From assembly GCA_047974565.1 (NCBI GenBank), contig JBKECN010000096.1, forward strand, positions 1-64,000: a stretch of 64,000 nt of DNA, read 5' to 3'. The position numbers were made by a program, and so were the translations under genes. The notes beneath the pieces were generated by a model. The model did not search any database. It was not told the DNA's origin and was given only the letters and a program-made list of their open reading frames with translations. This DNA comes from JBDIAG01 sp047974565. Its GTDB lineage: Bacteria > Actinomycetota > Actinomycetes > Actinomycetales > CAWJMD01. Position 1 is the first letter of the stretch. Every line of letters starts with the position of its first letter. Positions 27,012 through 36,158 of this stretch are shown here, in pieces.

Positions 27012-28742
27012 ATGACTGCTGAGCCCAAGACATCGAAGTCTGGTCTGCTGAATGTGCCGAATGTGCCTGCGATGGGAGGCCTGCGCGAGCGCGTCGACCC
27101 GGCCGGCCTGTTCGCGGCTACGTCGCAGGTAGCCCGCAAAGCGGCTGCCAACCCGGTCAAGGTCGCCAAGGCGACCAGCCGATTCGCCACCACCGCCGCA
27201 ATGATGCCGTTGGCGACGTTTGACCGGATGCTCAACCCGCAGTCGGTGCCACCGATCCCGGTGAACCCCAAGGACCGTCGCTTCGTCGACCCGGCCTGGG
27301 AGGGCAACCCGGGCTACTTCGCCCTGCGCCAGCTCTACCTGGCGCTGGGTATCTACGTGGAGGAGTTGCTCGCCGCCGGCAAGGGCGAGGGCGACGGGGA
27401 CATGTCTGACCAGAAGGCAGCCATGACCATGCGGCTCGCGGTCGACGCGCTGTCACCGACGAACTTCCTCGTCACCAACCCAGGTGCCCTGGTCAAGGCC
27501 TTCCAGTCCGGCGGGCGCAGCGTCGTCGACGGTGCCGCGATGGCTCTGGAGGACGTGGTGGAGCGCGGCGGTCGCCCGAAGAAGGTCGACGCGGACGCCT
27601 TCACCGTCGGGCAGGACCTCGCCGCCACCAAGGGCAAGGTGGTCTTCCGCAACAACCTCGTGGAGATCATCCAGTACTCACCCGAGACCGAGCAGGTGCA
27701 CGAGGTGCCGATGCTGGTCAGCCCACCCTGGATCAACAAGTACTACATCATGGACCTGGCCCCGGGGCGCTCGCTCTTCGAGTGGGCCATCCAGCACAAC
27801 CGCACCCTCTTCACCCTCTCCTACCGCAACCCCGATGCGGCGATGCGCGACTACACGTTCGACAATTACCTGCGCGAGGGTCCGCTCACCGGGCTGGACG
27901 TGGTCGAGAGCATCACGGGGGCCAAGAAGATCGACATCCTCGCCCTGTGCCTCGGCGGTGCGATGGCCTCGATGACGGCCGCCTACCTCAGCGCGACCGG
28001 GGACGACCGGATCAACACCATCACCCTGACCAACACCCTTCTCGACTACACCAAGCCGGGCGAACTCGGCACCATGGTGGACCCGGCCACGCTCAAGGGC
28101 CTGGAGAAGAAGATGGACCAGGCCGGCTTCCTCGACGGAGCCGAGATGGCCGGCACCTTCGACATGCTCCGCGCGAACGACCTGATCTTCAACTACGTCG
28201 TCTCCCGGTGGCTGCAGGGCGAGAAACCGTCCGCCTTCGACATCCTCGCCTGGAACGAGGACTCGACCCGGATGCCGGCCGCGATGCACTCGATGTACCT
28301 CAAGTCGCTCTACCAGCAGAACGCGCTGGCCAAGGGCGAGATGGAGTTGGCCGGAGTCCAGCTCGACCTGAGCAAGGTGACCTGCGATGTGTATGTGGTC
28401 GGGACGATCAACGACCACATCGTGCCGTGGGACTCCTCCTATCAGGCGGTGAACCTGTTCGGCGGCGACGTGCGGTACGTGCTGTCCTCCGGCGGGCACA
28501 TCGCCGGTGTGGTGAACCCGCCGAGCCCCAAGTCCTGGTATCAGGCGGACGACACGGGTGAACCCATGCCCACCGACCCCAAGGCGTGGCGCGAGAAGAC
28601 GACCAAGCACTCCGGTTCGTGGTGGGAGGACTGGACGTCCTGGTACTCCAGCCGCGCGGGCAAGATGGTCGCCCCGCCCCCGTTGGGCAACTCCGAGTAC
28701 GCCCCGATCATGGACGCCCCAGGCACGTACATCTTCGGCTGA
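27012..28742 (+). CDS. phaC: Poly(3-hydroxyalkanoate) synthase
   Basis: A 576-residue class I-type PHA synthase, which polymerises hydroxyacyl-CoA into storage granules. The lipase-like box is LCLGGA with catalytic Cys313; the other triad members are Asp468 (NDHIVPW) and His496 (GGHIAGV). PhaC-N and alpha/beta-hydrolase parts are both present, and length is normal. The ATG at 27012 has a strong GGGAGGAG. No phaA, phaB, phasin or depolymerase lies nearby, so monomer supply must come from elsewhere. The gene interrupts the common DUF3046-recA neighbourhood, which hints at later insertion, though codon use looks like the surroundings. Confidence 0.95.
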   Translation: MTAEPKTSKSGLLNVPNVPAMGGLRERVDPAGLFAATSQVARKAAANPVKVAKATSRFATTAAMMPLATFDRMLNPQSVPPIPVNPKDRRFVDPAWEGNPGYFALRQLYLALGIYVEELLAAGKGEGDGDMSDQKAAMTMRLAVDALSPTNFLVTNPGALVKAFQSGGRSVVDGAAMALEDVVERGGRPKKVDADAFTVGQDLAATKGKVVFRNNLVEIIQYSPETEQVHEVPMLVSPPWINKYYIMDLAPGRSLFEWAIQHNRTLFTLSYRNPDAAMRDYTFDNYLREGPLTGLDVVESITGAKKIDILALCLGGAMASMTAAYLSATGDDRINTITLTNTLLDYTKPGELGTMVDPATLKGLEKKMDQAGFLDGAEMAGTFDMLRANDLIFNYVVSRWLQGEKPSAFDILAWNEDSTRMPAAMHSMYLKSLYQQNALAKGEMELAGVQLDLSKVTCDVYVVGTINDHIVPWDSSYQAVNLFGGDVRYVLSSGGHIAGVVNPPSPKSWYQADDTGEPMPTDPKAWREKTTKHSGSWWEDWTSWYSSRAGKMVAPPPLGNSEYAPIMDAPGTYIFG

Positions 28743-28758
28743 GGCCGATCGCACCACG

Positions 28759-28789
28759 ACAGCGCCCGGGCCAGTGGTCCGGGCGCTGT
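28759..28789 (+). terminator. Intrinsic terminator of phaC
   Basis: A 14-bp stem (28759-28772 with 28776-28789, one G-U pair) and a 3-nt loop, 17 nt after the phaC stop. No U tract, as is common in actinobacteria. Confidence 0.75.
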
Positions 28790-28888
28790 GGTATCCGGTC
28801 CTCGGGCATCCGTGGCCGCTGATCCAGGGTCCATGCGTGTGGGCGCCCGGGAGGCACCGGCCCTGGGCGCACCAGCCTTGGGCGGCAC

Positions 28889-28939
28889 CGGACCTGAATG
28901 GCACCGGACCCGGGGCAGCGGACCTGAATGGCACCGGAC
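28889..28939. repeat. 21-bp direct repeat, period 30
   Basis: An identical 21-bp segment containing GACCTGAATGGCACCGGAC occurs at 28889-28909 and 28919-28939. Further degenerate GGCACCGGA-like words flank it from about 28853 to 28975. The sequence lies in the gap between phaC and the arsC-like gene. Confidence 0.8.
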
Positions 28940-29018
28940 TGGACGGCATCGGATCAAGGGCGGTACCGGACCAGGGCGGCAGCCTGCCCACGATGCCTTC
29001 GGGTCGTAGGCTGTCCGG

Positions 29019-29378
29019 GTGAGCGATGACCTGACCCTGCTGCACAACCCCCGCTGCTCCACCTCACGGTTCGCCGCGGACACCGTTGCCGCCGCCGAGG
29101 TACCGGTCAAGGTGGTGGAGTATCTCAAGCACCCGCTCACCGCCCAGCAGTTGCATGACCTCATTTCCGTCCTCGAGGACGAGCCCGGCGATCTGGTGCG
29201 TCGCGATGCCACTTTTTCCCAGCTGGGCCTGACCGAGAACGATGTCAGCGACACGGACAAGATCGTTGCGCTCCTGGTCGAGCATCCTCGCCTCATGCAG
29301 CGTCCGGTCCTGATCCGCAGCGGCCGGGCCATCATCGGGCGACCGAAGAGCAGGGTGCAGCCTTTCCTGCAGGCGTGA
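29019..29378 (+). CDS. ArsC/Spx-type reductase family protein
   Basis: A 119-residue thioredoxin-fold protein of the ArsC family. The active-site Cys13 is in HNPRCSTSR, with later RPVLIRSGRAIIGRP matching the substrate-loop region. Glutaredoxin-coupled arsenate reductases and the YffB/Spx branch share these features, and no ars operon genes are adjacent, so arsenate reduction is not proven. The GTG at 29019 is 6 nt after TAGGCT, so a leaderless transcript is expected. It is followed by the recA promoter region. Confidence 0.85.
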   Translation: MSDDLTLLHNPRCSTSRFAADTVAAAEVPVKVVEYLKHPLTAQQLHDLISVLEDEPGDLVRRDATFSQLGLTENDVSDTDKIVALLVEHPRLMQRPVLIRSGRAIIGRPKSRVQPFLQA

Positions 29379-29475
29379 TCCCGTCGGGTCTGTCGCGTCT
29401 GTGACGCGCGTGCCCTGATGCTGCGAGAGCCCGGCGATCGGAGATCGACCGACACGCGAGGGCGCCTGCACGTTC

Positions 29476-29491
29476 TCGAACGATTGTTCGC
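29476..29491 (+). promoter_or_regulatory. LexA (SOS) box of recA
   Basis: TCGAACGATTGTTCGC matches the actinobacterial SOS consensus TCGAAC-N4-GTTCGA at all but the last base. It overlaps the -35 region of a promoter whose -10 is probably TAATCT at 29492-29497. Confidence 0.88.
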
Positions 29492-29496
29492 TAATC

Positions 29497-29505
29497 TTGT
29501 CCACA
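29497..29505 (+). promoter_or_regulatory. DnaA box-like site in recA leader
   Basis: TTGTCCACA is identical to the preferred DnaA box of high-GC actinobacteria and begins at the last base of the likely recA -10. A 9-mer can occur by chance, so function is unproven. Confidence 0.4.
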
Positions 29506-29649
29506 AGGACGGCGACGACCCACCAGCCATCCACAGGCACGTCGGTGGGGAGGCGTTGTCGGTGGTGGCGTCTAGCGTTCCCACCACGAACGACAACCCG
29601 ATACCAGCACACACCCGGGCCAGGCCCGGCCAGTAGACGAGGTGACGTC

Positions 29650-30693
29650 ATGCCTGCACCAGCAGACCGCGAGAAGGCGCTGGAGAACGCGCTTGTTCAG
29701 ATCGACCGCCAGTTTGGCAAGGGCTCGGTGATGCGGCTCGGTGACGATGTCCGCCCGCCGGTGGAGGTGATCCCCACCGGCGCGATCGCCCTGGACGTGG
29801 CCCTGGGCATCGGGGGCCTGCCCCGCGGCCGGGTGGTCGAGATCTATGGTCCGGAGTCGTCCGGTAAGACGACCGTCGCTCTGCACGCGGTGGCCAATGC
29901 CCAGCGCGCGGGTGGCATCGCCGCCTTCATCGACGCCGAGCATGCGCTCGACCCGGAATACGCCAAGAAGCTCGGTGTCGACACCGATGCTCTCCTGGTC
30001 TCTCAGCCGGATACCGGTGAGCAGGCGCTGGAGATCGCCGACATGCTCATTCGCTCCGGTGCGCTGGACATCATCGTCATCGACTCCGTGGCCGCACTGG
30101 TGCCCAAGGCCGAGATCGAGGGCGAGATGGGCGACAGCCATGTCGGTCTGCAAGCCCGCTTGATGTCCCAGGCGCTGCGCAAGATCACCGGTGCGCTCAA
30201 CCACTCGGGTACCACGGCCATCTTCATCAACCAGTTGCGCGAGAAGATCGGCGTCATGTTCGGTTCGCCGGAGACGACGACGGGCGGGCGGGCGCTGAAG
30301 TTCTACTCCTCGGTGCGCCTGGACGTGCGCCGGATCGAGACCCTGAAGGACGGGTCCGAGCCGGTCGGCAACCGCACCAGGGTGAAGGTGGTCAAGAACA
30401 AGGTGAGCCCGCCGTTCAAGCAGGCGGAGTTCGACATCCTCTACGGCCTGGGTATCTCCCGCGAGGGTGGACTCATCGACATGGGGGTCGAGCACGGCTT
30501 CGTGCGTAAGTCCGGTGCCTGGTACACGTACGAGTCCGATCAACTCGGTCAGGGCAAGGAGAATGCTCGCTCCTTCCTGCGCGATAACCCCGATTTGGCT
30601 GACGAGATCGAGAAGCGCATCAAGGAGAAGTTGGGCGTCGGTCCGCGCATCGACGCTCCGGCCGATGCCGACGACGTAGCTGTCACCTTCTGA
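29650..30693 (+). CDS. recA: Recombinase RecA
   Basis: A 347-residue strand-exchange ATPase and LexA co-protease. Walker A is GPESSGKT at 67-74, Walker B is LDIIVIDSVAALVP, and loop L2 starts FINQLREKIGVMFGSPETTTGGRALKF. Length is typical and no intein is present. The ATG at 29650 follows GAGGTGA by 4 nt. The promoter carries a LexA box and a DnaA box-like site about 150 nt upstream. A strong hairpin follows the stop and separates it from recX. Confidence 0.98.
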   Translation: MPAPADREKALENALVQIDRQFGKGSVMRLGDDVRPPVEVIPTGAIALDVALGIGGLPRGRVVEIYGPESSGKTTVALHAVANAQRAGGIAAFIDAEHALDPEYAKKLGVDTDALLVSQPDTGEQALEIADMLIRSGALDIIVIDSVAALVPKAEIEGEMGDSHVGLQARLMSQALRKITGALNHSGTTAIFINQLREKIGVMFGSPETTTGGRALKFYSSVRLDVRRIETLKDGSEPVGNRTRVKVVKNKVSPPFKQAEFDILYGLGISREGGLIDMGVEHGFVRKSGAWYTYESDQLGQGKENARSFLRDNPDLADEIEKRIKEKLGVGPRIDAPADADDVAVTF

Positions 30694-30700
30694 GTGCTCT

Positions 30701-30729
30701 GGGCTCCGCGTCGATCCGACGCGGGGCCC
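30701..30729 (+). terminator. Hairpin between recA and recX
   Basis: A 13-bp stem with one G-U pair (30701-30713 with 30717-30729) and an ATC loop, 7 nt after the recA stop. It should end most recA transcripts and let only read-through reach recX, keeping RecX below RecA. Confidence 0.7.
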
Positions 30730-30816
30730 ACGTCCCTCGTGAGCTGGGGGTGCTGGACACACTCTTCGCTCCGGAGGTTGCCTTCCGGTAGACATCCCTC
30801 TCACCCTGGAGCCCGC

Positions 30817-31419
30817 ATGGCCATCAGCCCGGACGCCCGCGACCCCGCACACGCCCGCCGGCAACGTTCTCGACGTGAGGGCACCCCACGAGACGACATC
30901 GTCGCCGATCCCGAACCCGATCATCACTCGGTAGCCCGGCGCATCGTGTTGGATCAACTCACCAGGGCCGCACGCAGCAGAGCTGAGTTGGAGGCGTCCC
31001 TGGCTCGGCGTAACGTGCCTGCGGCGGTGGCCCGCGACGTGCTCGATCGGATGGAGCAGGTCGAACTCGTCGACGACGCCGCGTTTGCCCAGCAGTGGGT
31101 CGAGTCCCGGCACCGATCCCGAGGCCTGGCCCGACGCTCGCTGGCTGCCGAACTTCACCGGAAGGGGATCGACGCCGAGGTAGCCCAGCAGGCATTGGGC
31201 ACCCTCGACCCAGATCGCGAGATCCAGACTGCCCGCGACCTTGTCGCCCGCAAACTCCGGGCCACCCGGGGGCAGGATCCCGCTGCGCGGATGCGCAAGC
31301 TCGCCAGCATGCTGGCGCGCAAGGGCTACTCGGCGGGAGTCAGCTACACGGTGGTGCGCGAAGCGCTTGCCCGCGAGGGCGTGGACGCCGACGAGTTCGA
31401 ACCAACTGACCTCTCCTAA
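30817..31419 (+). CDS. recX: Regulatory protein RecX
   Basis: A 200-residue RecA modulator built from three-helix RecX repeats: ARRIVLDQLTRAARSRAELEASLARR, VDDAAFAQQWVESRHRSRGLARRSLAAELHRKG, and ARDLVARKL followed by LARKGYSAGVSYTVV. The first 40 residues are charged and not conserved. The ATG at 30817 has GGAG five nt upstream. It is placed 123 nt after recA, behind a hairpin, so it is likely expressed by read-through. It binds the RecA filament groove and limits strand exchange in characterised relatives. Confidence 0.93.
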   Translation: MAISPDARDPAHARRQRSRREGTPRDDIVADPEPDHHSVARRIVLDQLTRAARSRAELEASLARRNVPAAVARDVLDRMEQVELVDDAAFAQQWVESRHRSRGLARRSLAAELHRKGIDAEVAQQALGTLDPDREIQTARDLVARKLRATRGQDPAARMRKLASMLARKGYSAGVSYTVVREALAREGVDADEFEPTDLS

Positions 31420-31587
31420 GGCCTCCTAAGGCCGCGACAGCATGTCGCCAACCGTGCGGTCAGGCCCCTGAACACGTTGATCCGGGTCAGCGGTTCGACT
31501 CGTCCAGCCCCGGCCAGGCGAACCGCCGGAACCACTCGGCTGGCCCGATACTGTGGCCTACGGGCGCACCGACTGGAAGGAGAAGCG

Positions 31588-33264
31588 ATGCCACCGACTA
31601 TCGGACTCGTCATCCTCGTCGTCGGCGTGGCTCTCGGTGTCGGGATCGTGCTCATGAGCCGACGCGAAGCCGGCGTGTTACGGCAGCGAGCCCTCGATGA
31701 CGCGGCAGCCACCCGGCAACGCGCCGGACAGGATGCCGAAGAGGTCCGGGCAGGCGCCGCGGCCATTCTCGCCGAGGCTCGCCAGACCCGGCGGGAAGCC
31801 AGCCAGGAGCGCGACGAGGCCCTGGCTGACCTGCGCGCGCGCGAGGCCCGGCTCGACAAGCGTGAACACCGGGCCGCAGACAGGGCCCAGACGCTGGATG
31901 CCGAGGAGCAGCACCTGGACGCCCGCCAGAACGACCTGCGCGAGAGCCAGGAGAAGCTCCGCACCTCCGAACAAGACCTACTCGTGCGGGTGGCCAAGCA
32001 CGATGCGGAGGTCGCCCGGCAGCGCGCCCAACTCGCCGAGGACCGTCGCACCTTTGACGACGAGATGAGCAAGGTGCAGGCCGCCGCCCAGGTGGCGTCC
32101 GAGTTCGAGCAGACCCGACTGGCAGCCGAACTCGAGCGAGTCGCCAGTCTGTCGCGCGATCAAGCCCGCCAGGAGGTGATCGATGGGGAGGTGGCCACCG
32201 CTCGTCGGCAGGCCCTGGGCACGGTCCGTCAGATCGAAGAGGAGGCTCGCACCGACGGGGAGCGGCTGGCCCGCAAGATCGTCTCAGACACGATTCAACG
32301 GGTGGCGGCGGAGCAGACCGCCGAATCGGTGGTCAGCGTGGTCACCCTGCCCAGCGATGACATGAAGGGCCGGATCATCGGCCGAGAAGGCCGCAATATC
32401 CGGACCTTCGAAGCCGTCACGGGTGTCAATCTGGTCATTGATGACACCCCGGGTGCGGTGCTGTTGTCGTGTTTCGACCCGGTGCGTCGAGAACGGGCCC
32501 GGGTGGCTCTCGATGCCCTGATCACCGATGGCCGCATCCATCCGCAACGCATCGAGGCCGCCTACGCCCAGGCCAGTGAGGATGTGGAGCGGCTCATCGA
32601 GCGAGCCGGAGCGGACGCGGTGGAGCGGGTCGGGATCACCGATCTGGCCCCTGAACTCGTCCACACCCTGGGCTCATTGCGATATCGCACCTCGTACGGG
32701 CAGAACGTGCTGGGTCACCTCATCGAGACCGCACACGTGGCCGCGCTGATGGCCGCCGAACTGGGTACCAATGTGGCCCAGTCCAAGCGTGGTGCGATCC
32801 TGCACGACCTCGGCAAGGCTCACACCCACGAGGGGGAGGGCTCTCACGCGCTGGTCGGGGCGGACCTGGCCAAGCGTTACGGCGAATCCGACGAGGTCGT
32901 GCACGCCATCGCCGCTCACCACAACGAGGTGCACCCCGAGACGGTCGAGGCGGTGCTCACGCAGGCGTCCGATGCGTGCTCCGGTGGCCGGCCCGGTGCC
33001 CGCCGGGAGGCCTTGGAGTCGTACGTGGAGCGGCTTGACCGGATCGAGGCGATCGCGAACTCACGCGAGGGTGTGGAGAAGGTCTACGCCATGTCGGCGG
33101 GGCGCGAATTGCGGGTGATGGTGCAACCCGACGTGGTCGACGATGTCGCCGCCGATCTGCTGGCGCGTGACATCGCGACGCAGATCTCCGACGAGTTGAC
33201 CTATCCGGGCCAGATCAAAGTCACCGTCGTGCGGGAGTCCCGGTCCAGCGCCACCGCGAACTGA
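31588..33264 (+). CDS. rny: Ribonuclease Y
   Basis: A 558-residue membrane-anchored endoribonuclease that initiates mRNA decay. One N-terminal transmembrane helix (about 5-23) leads to a long coiled coil of Arg/Glu/Ala-rich heptads, a KH domain (GRIIGREGRNIRTFE) and an HD domain with the metal ligands His406-Asp407 in LHDLGKAHTHEGEGSHA. The ATG at 31588 follows GGAAGGAG. RNase Y is absent from many actinobacteria, which rely on RNase E/G, so its presence is a useful taxonomic marker. It stands alone between recX and the glu operon. Confidence 0.95.
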   Translation: MPPTIGLVILVVGVALGVGIVLMSRREAGVLRQRALDDAAATRQRAGQDAEEVRAGAAAILAEARQTRREASQERDEALADLRAREARLDKREHRAADRAQTLDAEEQHLDARQNDLRESQEKLRTSEQDLLVRVAKHDAEVARQRAQLAEDRRTFDDEMSKVQAAAQVASEFEQTRLAAELERVASLSRDQARQEVIDGEVATARRQALGTVRQIEEEARTDGERLARKIVSDTIQRVAAEQTAESVVSVVTLPSDDMKGRIIGREGRNIRTFEAVTGVNLVIDDTPGAVLLSCFDPVRRERARVALDALITDGRIHPQRIEAAYAQASEDVERLIERAGADAVERVGITDLAPELVHTLGSLRYRTSYGQNVLGHLIETAHVAALMAAELGTNVAQSKRGAILHDLGKAHTHEGEGSHALVGADLAKRYGESDEVVHAIAAHHNEVHPETVEAVLTQASDACSGGRPGARREALESYVERLDRIEAIANSREGVEKVYAMSAGRELRVMVQPDVVDDVAADLLARDIATQISDELTYPGQIKVTVVRESRSSATAN

Positions 33265-33267
33265 CTC

Positions 33268-33313
33268 TCGGCCAGCAGTATCGGCTTCTCGGCCAGCACC
33301 ATCGGCTGTCGGG
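33268..33313. repeat. Short direct repeat after rny
   Basis: CTCGGCCAGCA plus ATCGGCT occurs twice in tandem with a period of about 24 bp just after the rny stop. It is short and has no other visible role. Confidence 0.6.
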
Positions 33314-33457
33314 GGTCGATCAGATGGAGGTTCGACCGCAGCGGGTCCTGGGCGCCAGGTCGACGCAGGAGCGCGGGTTACCAGCCGAGCCAGCTACCGA
33401 CGGTGCCTGGCGGACACTCACGCTGATTGAGGTGGCCTTGCCACCGTCGTGGGTTAC

Positions 33458-33493
33458 CCACACACCCGTCCTGGAGTGAGGACGGGTGTGTGG
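33458..33493 (-). terminator. Terminator of the glu operon
   Basis: A perfect 15-bp stem (33458-33472 with 33479-33493) with a 6-nt loop, immediately beyond the gluD stop. Being symmetrical, it may also stop read-through from rny. Confidence 0.8.
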
Positions 33494-33500
33494 CTGTGCC

Positions 33501-34370
33501 TCAGGCGTCTTCGATCTGGGCGGCCTTGTCGAGGGCGTGTGCATCCCCGGACGTCCGGCGGGACACCCGGCCCTCCAACCAGACGGCCAGGCGGCTGAGC
33601 AGGTAGTTGATGGTGATGAAGATGATGCCCACGACGAAGTAGACCTGGATCGGGTTGCCGAGGTTCTGGTAGATCGGCTTGGCCTGGTTCAACGCCTCGG
33701 CGAAGCCGGCCATCGTCACCGCGGCCAGGGTGGTGTCCTTCAAGGCAACCACGGCCTGGGAGATCAGCGCAGGCAGCATGATCCGGAACGCTTGCGGCAG
33801 TTGGATGAGCCACAGGGTGCGCACCGGGGTCAGGCCGATAGCCAAGCCCGCTTCACGTTGCCCATTGGGCAGGGAGTTGACACCGGCCCGCAGGATCTCG
33901 GCGATGATCACCGAGTTGTACACGGTCAGCGCCAGCACCAGGTACCACAGCAGGGGCCAGCGCAATCCGACCGACGGAAGCACCACGTAGGCGAAGAAGA
34001 TCGCCATGACGACGGGGGTGCCCCGCGCCAGCTCGATGAAGAGCACCACCGGCCACCGGAAGGCCGGGGGCAGCGACAGCCGCAGAATGCCCAGCAGCAC
34101 GCCCACCGCGACCGAGAACACGATGGACAGCGCGGCCGCTTCCAGGGTGAGCCGGAAACCACTGAGCAGCAGGTTCCAGACCTGTCGGAAGAACTCGTTG
34201 TTCGGGTTGAGCAGTGGCCCCCATAGTTCCGGGGCGAACTGGCCGGCAGCGTTGAGTCGGTAGATGACGTAGCCCAGCAGAGCCAGGATGACGCCACCAC
34301 CGATGACGCTGCCGATCAGGGTGTTCCGCCGAGCCCGTGGGCCGGGTGCGTCATACAGAACGCTGCTCAT
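33501..34370 (-). CDS. gluD: Glutamate-type ABC transporter permease GluD
   Basis: A 289-residue inner-membrane permease of the HisMQ/GluCD group. It has about six hydrophobic segments and an EAA loop (EILRAGVNSLPNGQREAGLAIGL). It pairs with GluC to form the channel. The ATG at 34370 overlaps the gluC stop in an ATGA quartet. Last gene of gluABCD, followed at once by a perfect hairpin. Substrate is inferred as glutamate or a related polar amino acid from gene order and homology, not from binding-site proof. Confidence 0.92.
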   Translation of the reverse strand: MSSVLYDAPGPRARRNTLIGSVIGGGVILALLGYVIYRLNAAGQFAPELWGPLLNPNNEFFRQVWNLLLSGFRLTLEAAALSIVFSVAVGVLLGILRLSLPPAFRWPVVLFIELARGTPVVMAIFFAYVVLPSVGLRWPLLWYLVLALTVYNSVIIAEILRAGVNSLPNGQREAGLAIGLTPVRTLWLIQLPQAFRIMLPALISQAVVALKDTTLAAVTMAGFAEALNQAKPIYQNLGNPIQVYFVVGIIFITINYLLSRLAVWLEGRVSRRTSGDAHALDKAAQIEDA

Positions 34371-35020
34371 CGGGCGATCTCCAACTTCTTCTCGTACCAG
34401 CCGAGCAGGCCGGCGGCCGGCAGCGTGATGAGCCACCAGCCGATGAGCGCGATGAGCATCACCGGCAGGGCGTTGTATCCCTGCCCGACGATCAGGCTGT
34501 CTGCGGTGTTACTCAGGTCTCCCGGGACGCCGAAGAAGCCGGCGGTCGCGGAGTTCTTCATCATCGCGATGAGCACGGATCCCAGCGGGGGGATGATGGC
34601 GCGAAAGGCCTGCGGCAGGATCACCAGACTCAGTGTCTGGGTGAACGTCAGCCCGATTGCCCGAGCCGCTTCGGCCTGCCCCGGTTGCACCGAGTTGATG
34701 CCCGAACGGATCGCCTCGCAGACGACGGCCGAGGTGTAGATCCACAGGGCGACCAGCGCGAAGACGAAGTAGCTGCCATTGACCCCGATGGTGGGCAGAC
34801 CGAAGGCGATGAAGAAGAACACCAGGGTCAGCGGCATGTTCCGGAAGGTGGTGACCCACCACGTACCGAACCAGCGCAGGGGCGGCGTGGGGGAGACCCG
34901 GCAGACCGCGATGAGCGTGCCGAGGATGAGAGAACCGATGATTCCCCAGAAGCAGATCACGACGGTTCGCCACCAGGCATTGAGCCAGATGTCGCGGTTC
35001 TCCCAGAAGATGTCGAACAT
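34367..35020 (-). CDS. gluC: Glutamate-type ABC transporter permease GluC
   Basis: A 217-residue permease with about five membrane segments and the EAA motif EAIRSGINSVQPGQAEAARAIGL, the docking site for the GluA ATPase. It starts at ATG 35020 and overlaps gluD by 4 nt, so the two permeases are translationally coupled. Length matches corynebacterial GluC. The gap to gluB upstream is about 95 nt. Confidence 0.92.
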   Translation of the reverse strand: MFDIFWENRDIWLNAWWRTVVICFWGIIGSLILGTLIAVCRVSPTPPLRWFGTWWVTTFRNMPLTLVFFFIAFGLPTIGVNGSYFVFALVALWIYTSAVVCEAIRSGINSVQPGQAEAARAIGLTFTQTLSLVILPQAFRAIIPPLGSVLIAMMKNSATAGFFGVPGDLSNTADSLIVGQGYNALPVMLIALIGWWLITLPAAGLLGWYEKKLEIAR

Positions 35021-35115
35021 CGCGATCTCCTCGCGGGCAGGGAAAGTGGGCGTGGGTACTGCCCGCGGGGCGGTGCGCCGGTGGACGCTCCGCCCCGCGA
35101 GAGTGCTATGTCAGC

Positions 35116-36009
35116 TCAGGAGCAGGCGTCCGGCTCGGGCAGCGTCGGGGTCTCGGTGCCCTCCACGGCCCCGGCGGTGGAGGTCCAGGCCGCCTCGTAC
35201 GCGTCCGGGTTCTCCTGCAGCGTGGTGTTGATGAACTCGCAGAAGGCCACGTCGCCCTTCTTGATGCCGATGCCGTAGGGCTCCTCGGTGAACTGCTCTC
35301 CGACCAGCTTGAAGTCGTCCGGGCTCTTGGACACAAAGCCCAAGAGGATGACGTTGTCGGTGGTCACCACCTGGACCTGACCGGTCTTGAGCGCGTCGGC
35401 GCACTTGTCGTACACGTCGAACGTGACGAGCTGGCTGTCCTCGGCGAGGTACTGCTTGATGTTCTCCGCAGGCGTCGAGCCGGCGACGGAACAGACCTTC
35501 TGGTCCGGGTTGGCCTTCAGGTCGTCCGGGGAGGTGATCGTGGAGTTGTCCTTAGCCACCATGAGCTGCTGGCCGGCCACGTAGTACGGACCGGCAAAGG
35601 AGACGAGTTCCTTGCGGTTGTCGTTGATGGTGTAGGTCGCCACCACCATGTCGACCTCGTCGTTCTGGATCACCTGCTCACGGACCTTCGACGGCGTCTC
35701 CACCCAGGTGATGTTCTCCGGGCTGATGCCCAGCTGACCGGCGATGATCTTGCCGATCTCCACATCGAAGCCCTCGGGGTTGCCGTCCAAGCCCTTGAGC
35801 CCGAATCCCGGCTGGTCGAACTTCGTGCCGATGGTGATGGAGCCCGCGTCGGCGAGCGTGGCCATCGTGGTGCCCGCCTCGAAGGTCGGTGCGTCCGCCA
35901 CCGACGCCTCCGTCGTGGACGAACCACCGTCGTCGCTGCCGCCGCATGCGGCCAGGGTGAGAACGGCAACTGCCAGGGCGGCGCCGAATCCGGTGCGTCG
36001 CATCTTCAT
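35116..36009 (-). CDS. gluB: Glutamate-type substrate-binding lipoprotein GluB
   Basis: A 297-residue periplasmic-type binding protein anchored as a lipoprotein: n-region MKMRR and lipobox LAAC with Cys22. The mature part is a SBP_bac_3 fold (ITIGTKFDQPGFGLKGLDGN, GFDVEIGKIIAGQLG, DMVVATYTINDNRKELVSFAGPYY). The ATG at 36009 has AGGAGA 9 nt upstream. The order gluA-gluB-gluC-gluD is the one known from corynebacteria. Confidence 0.93.
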   Translation of the reverse strand: MKMRRTGFGAALAVAVLTLAACGGSDDGGSSTTEASVADAPTFEAGTTMATLADAGSITIGTKFDQPGFGLKGLDGNPEGFDVEIGKIIAGQLGISPENITWVETPSKVREQVIQNDEVDMVVATYTINDNRKELVSFAGPYYVAGQQLMVAKDNSTITSPDDLKANPDQKVCSVAGSTPAENIKQYLAEDSQLVTFDVYDKCADALKTGQVQVVTTDNVILLGFVSKSPDDFKLVGEQFTEEPYGIGIKKGDVAFCEFINTTLQENPDAYEAAWTSTAGAVEGTETPTLPEPDACS

Positions 36010-36158
36010 GGTGTGTCTTCTCCTCGGGGTTGGGTTGGAACCATTGCGTTGTTCGTCAGCGCTGTGCACTGTCGGGTGGACTGAGGATCTGCTCGACCCC
36101 GACGGCCGCCTCGCGACGGACGCACTGACGGCAGGTCCGTCGGTCTGTTGGGTCGGGG

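Noticed and set aside
27678..29045. 455-codon minus-strand frame
   Set aside because: Antisense to phaC and across its terminator; composition typical of shadow frames.
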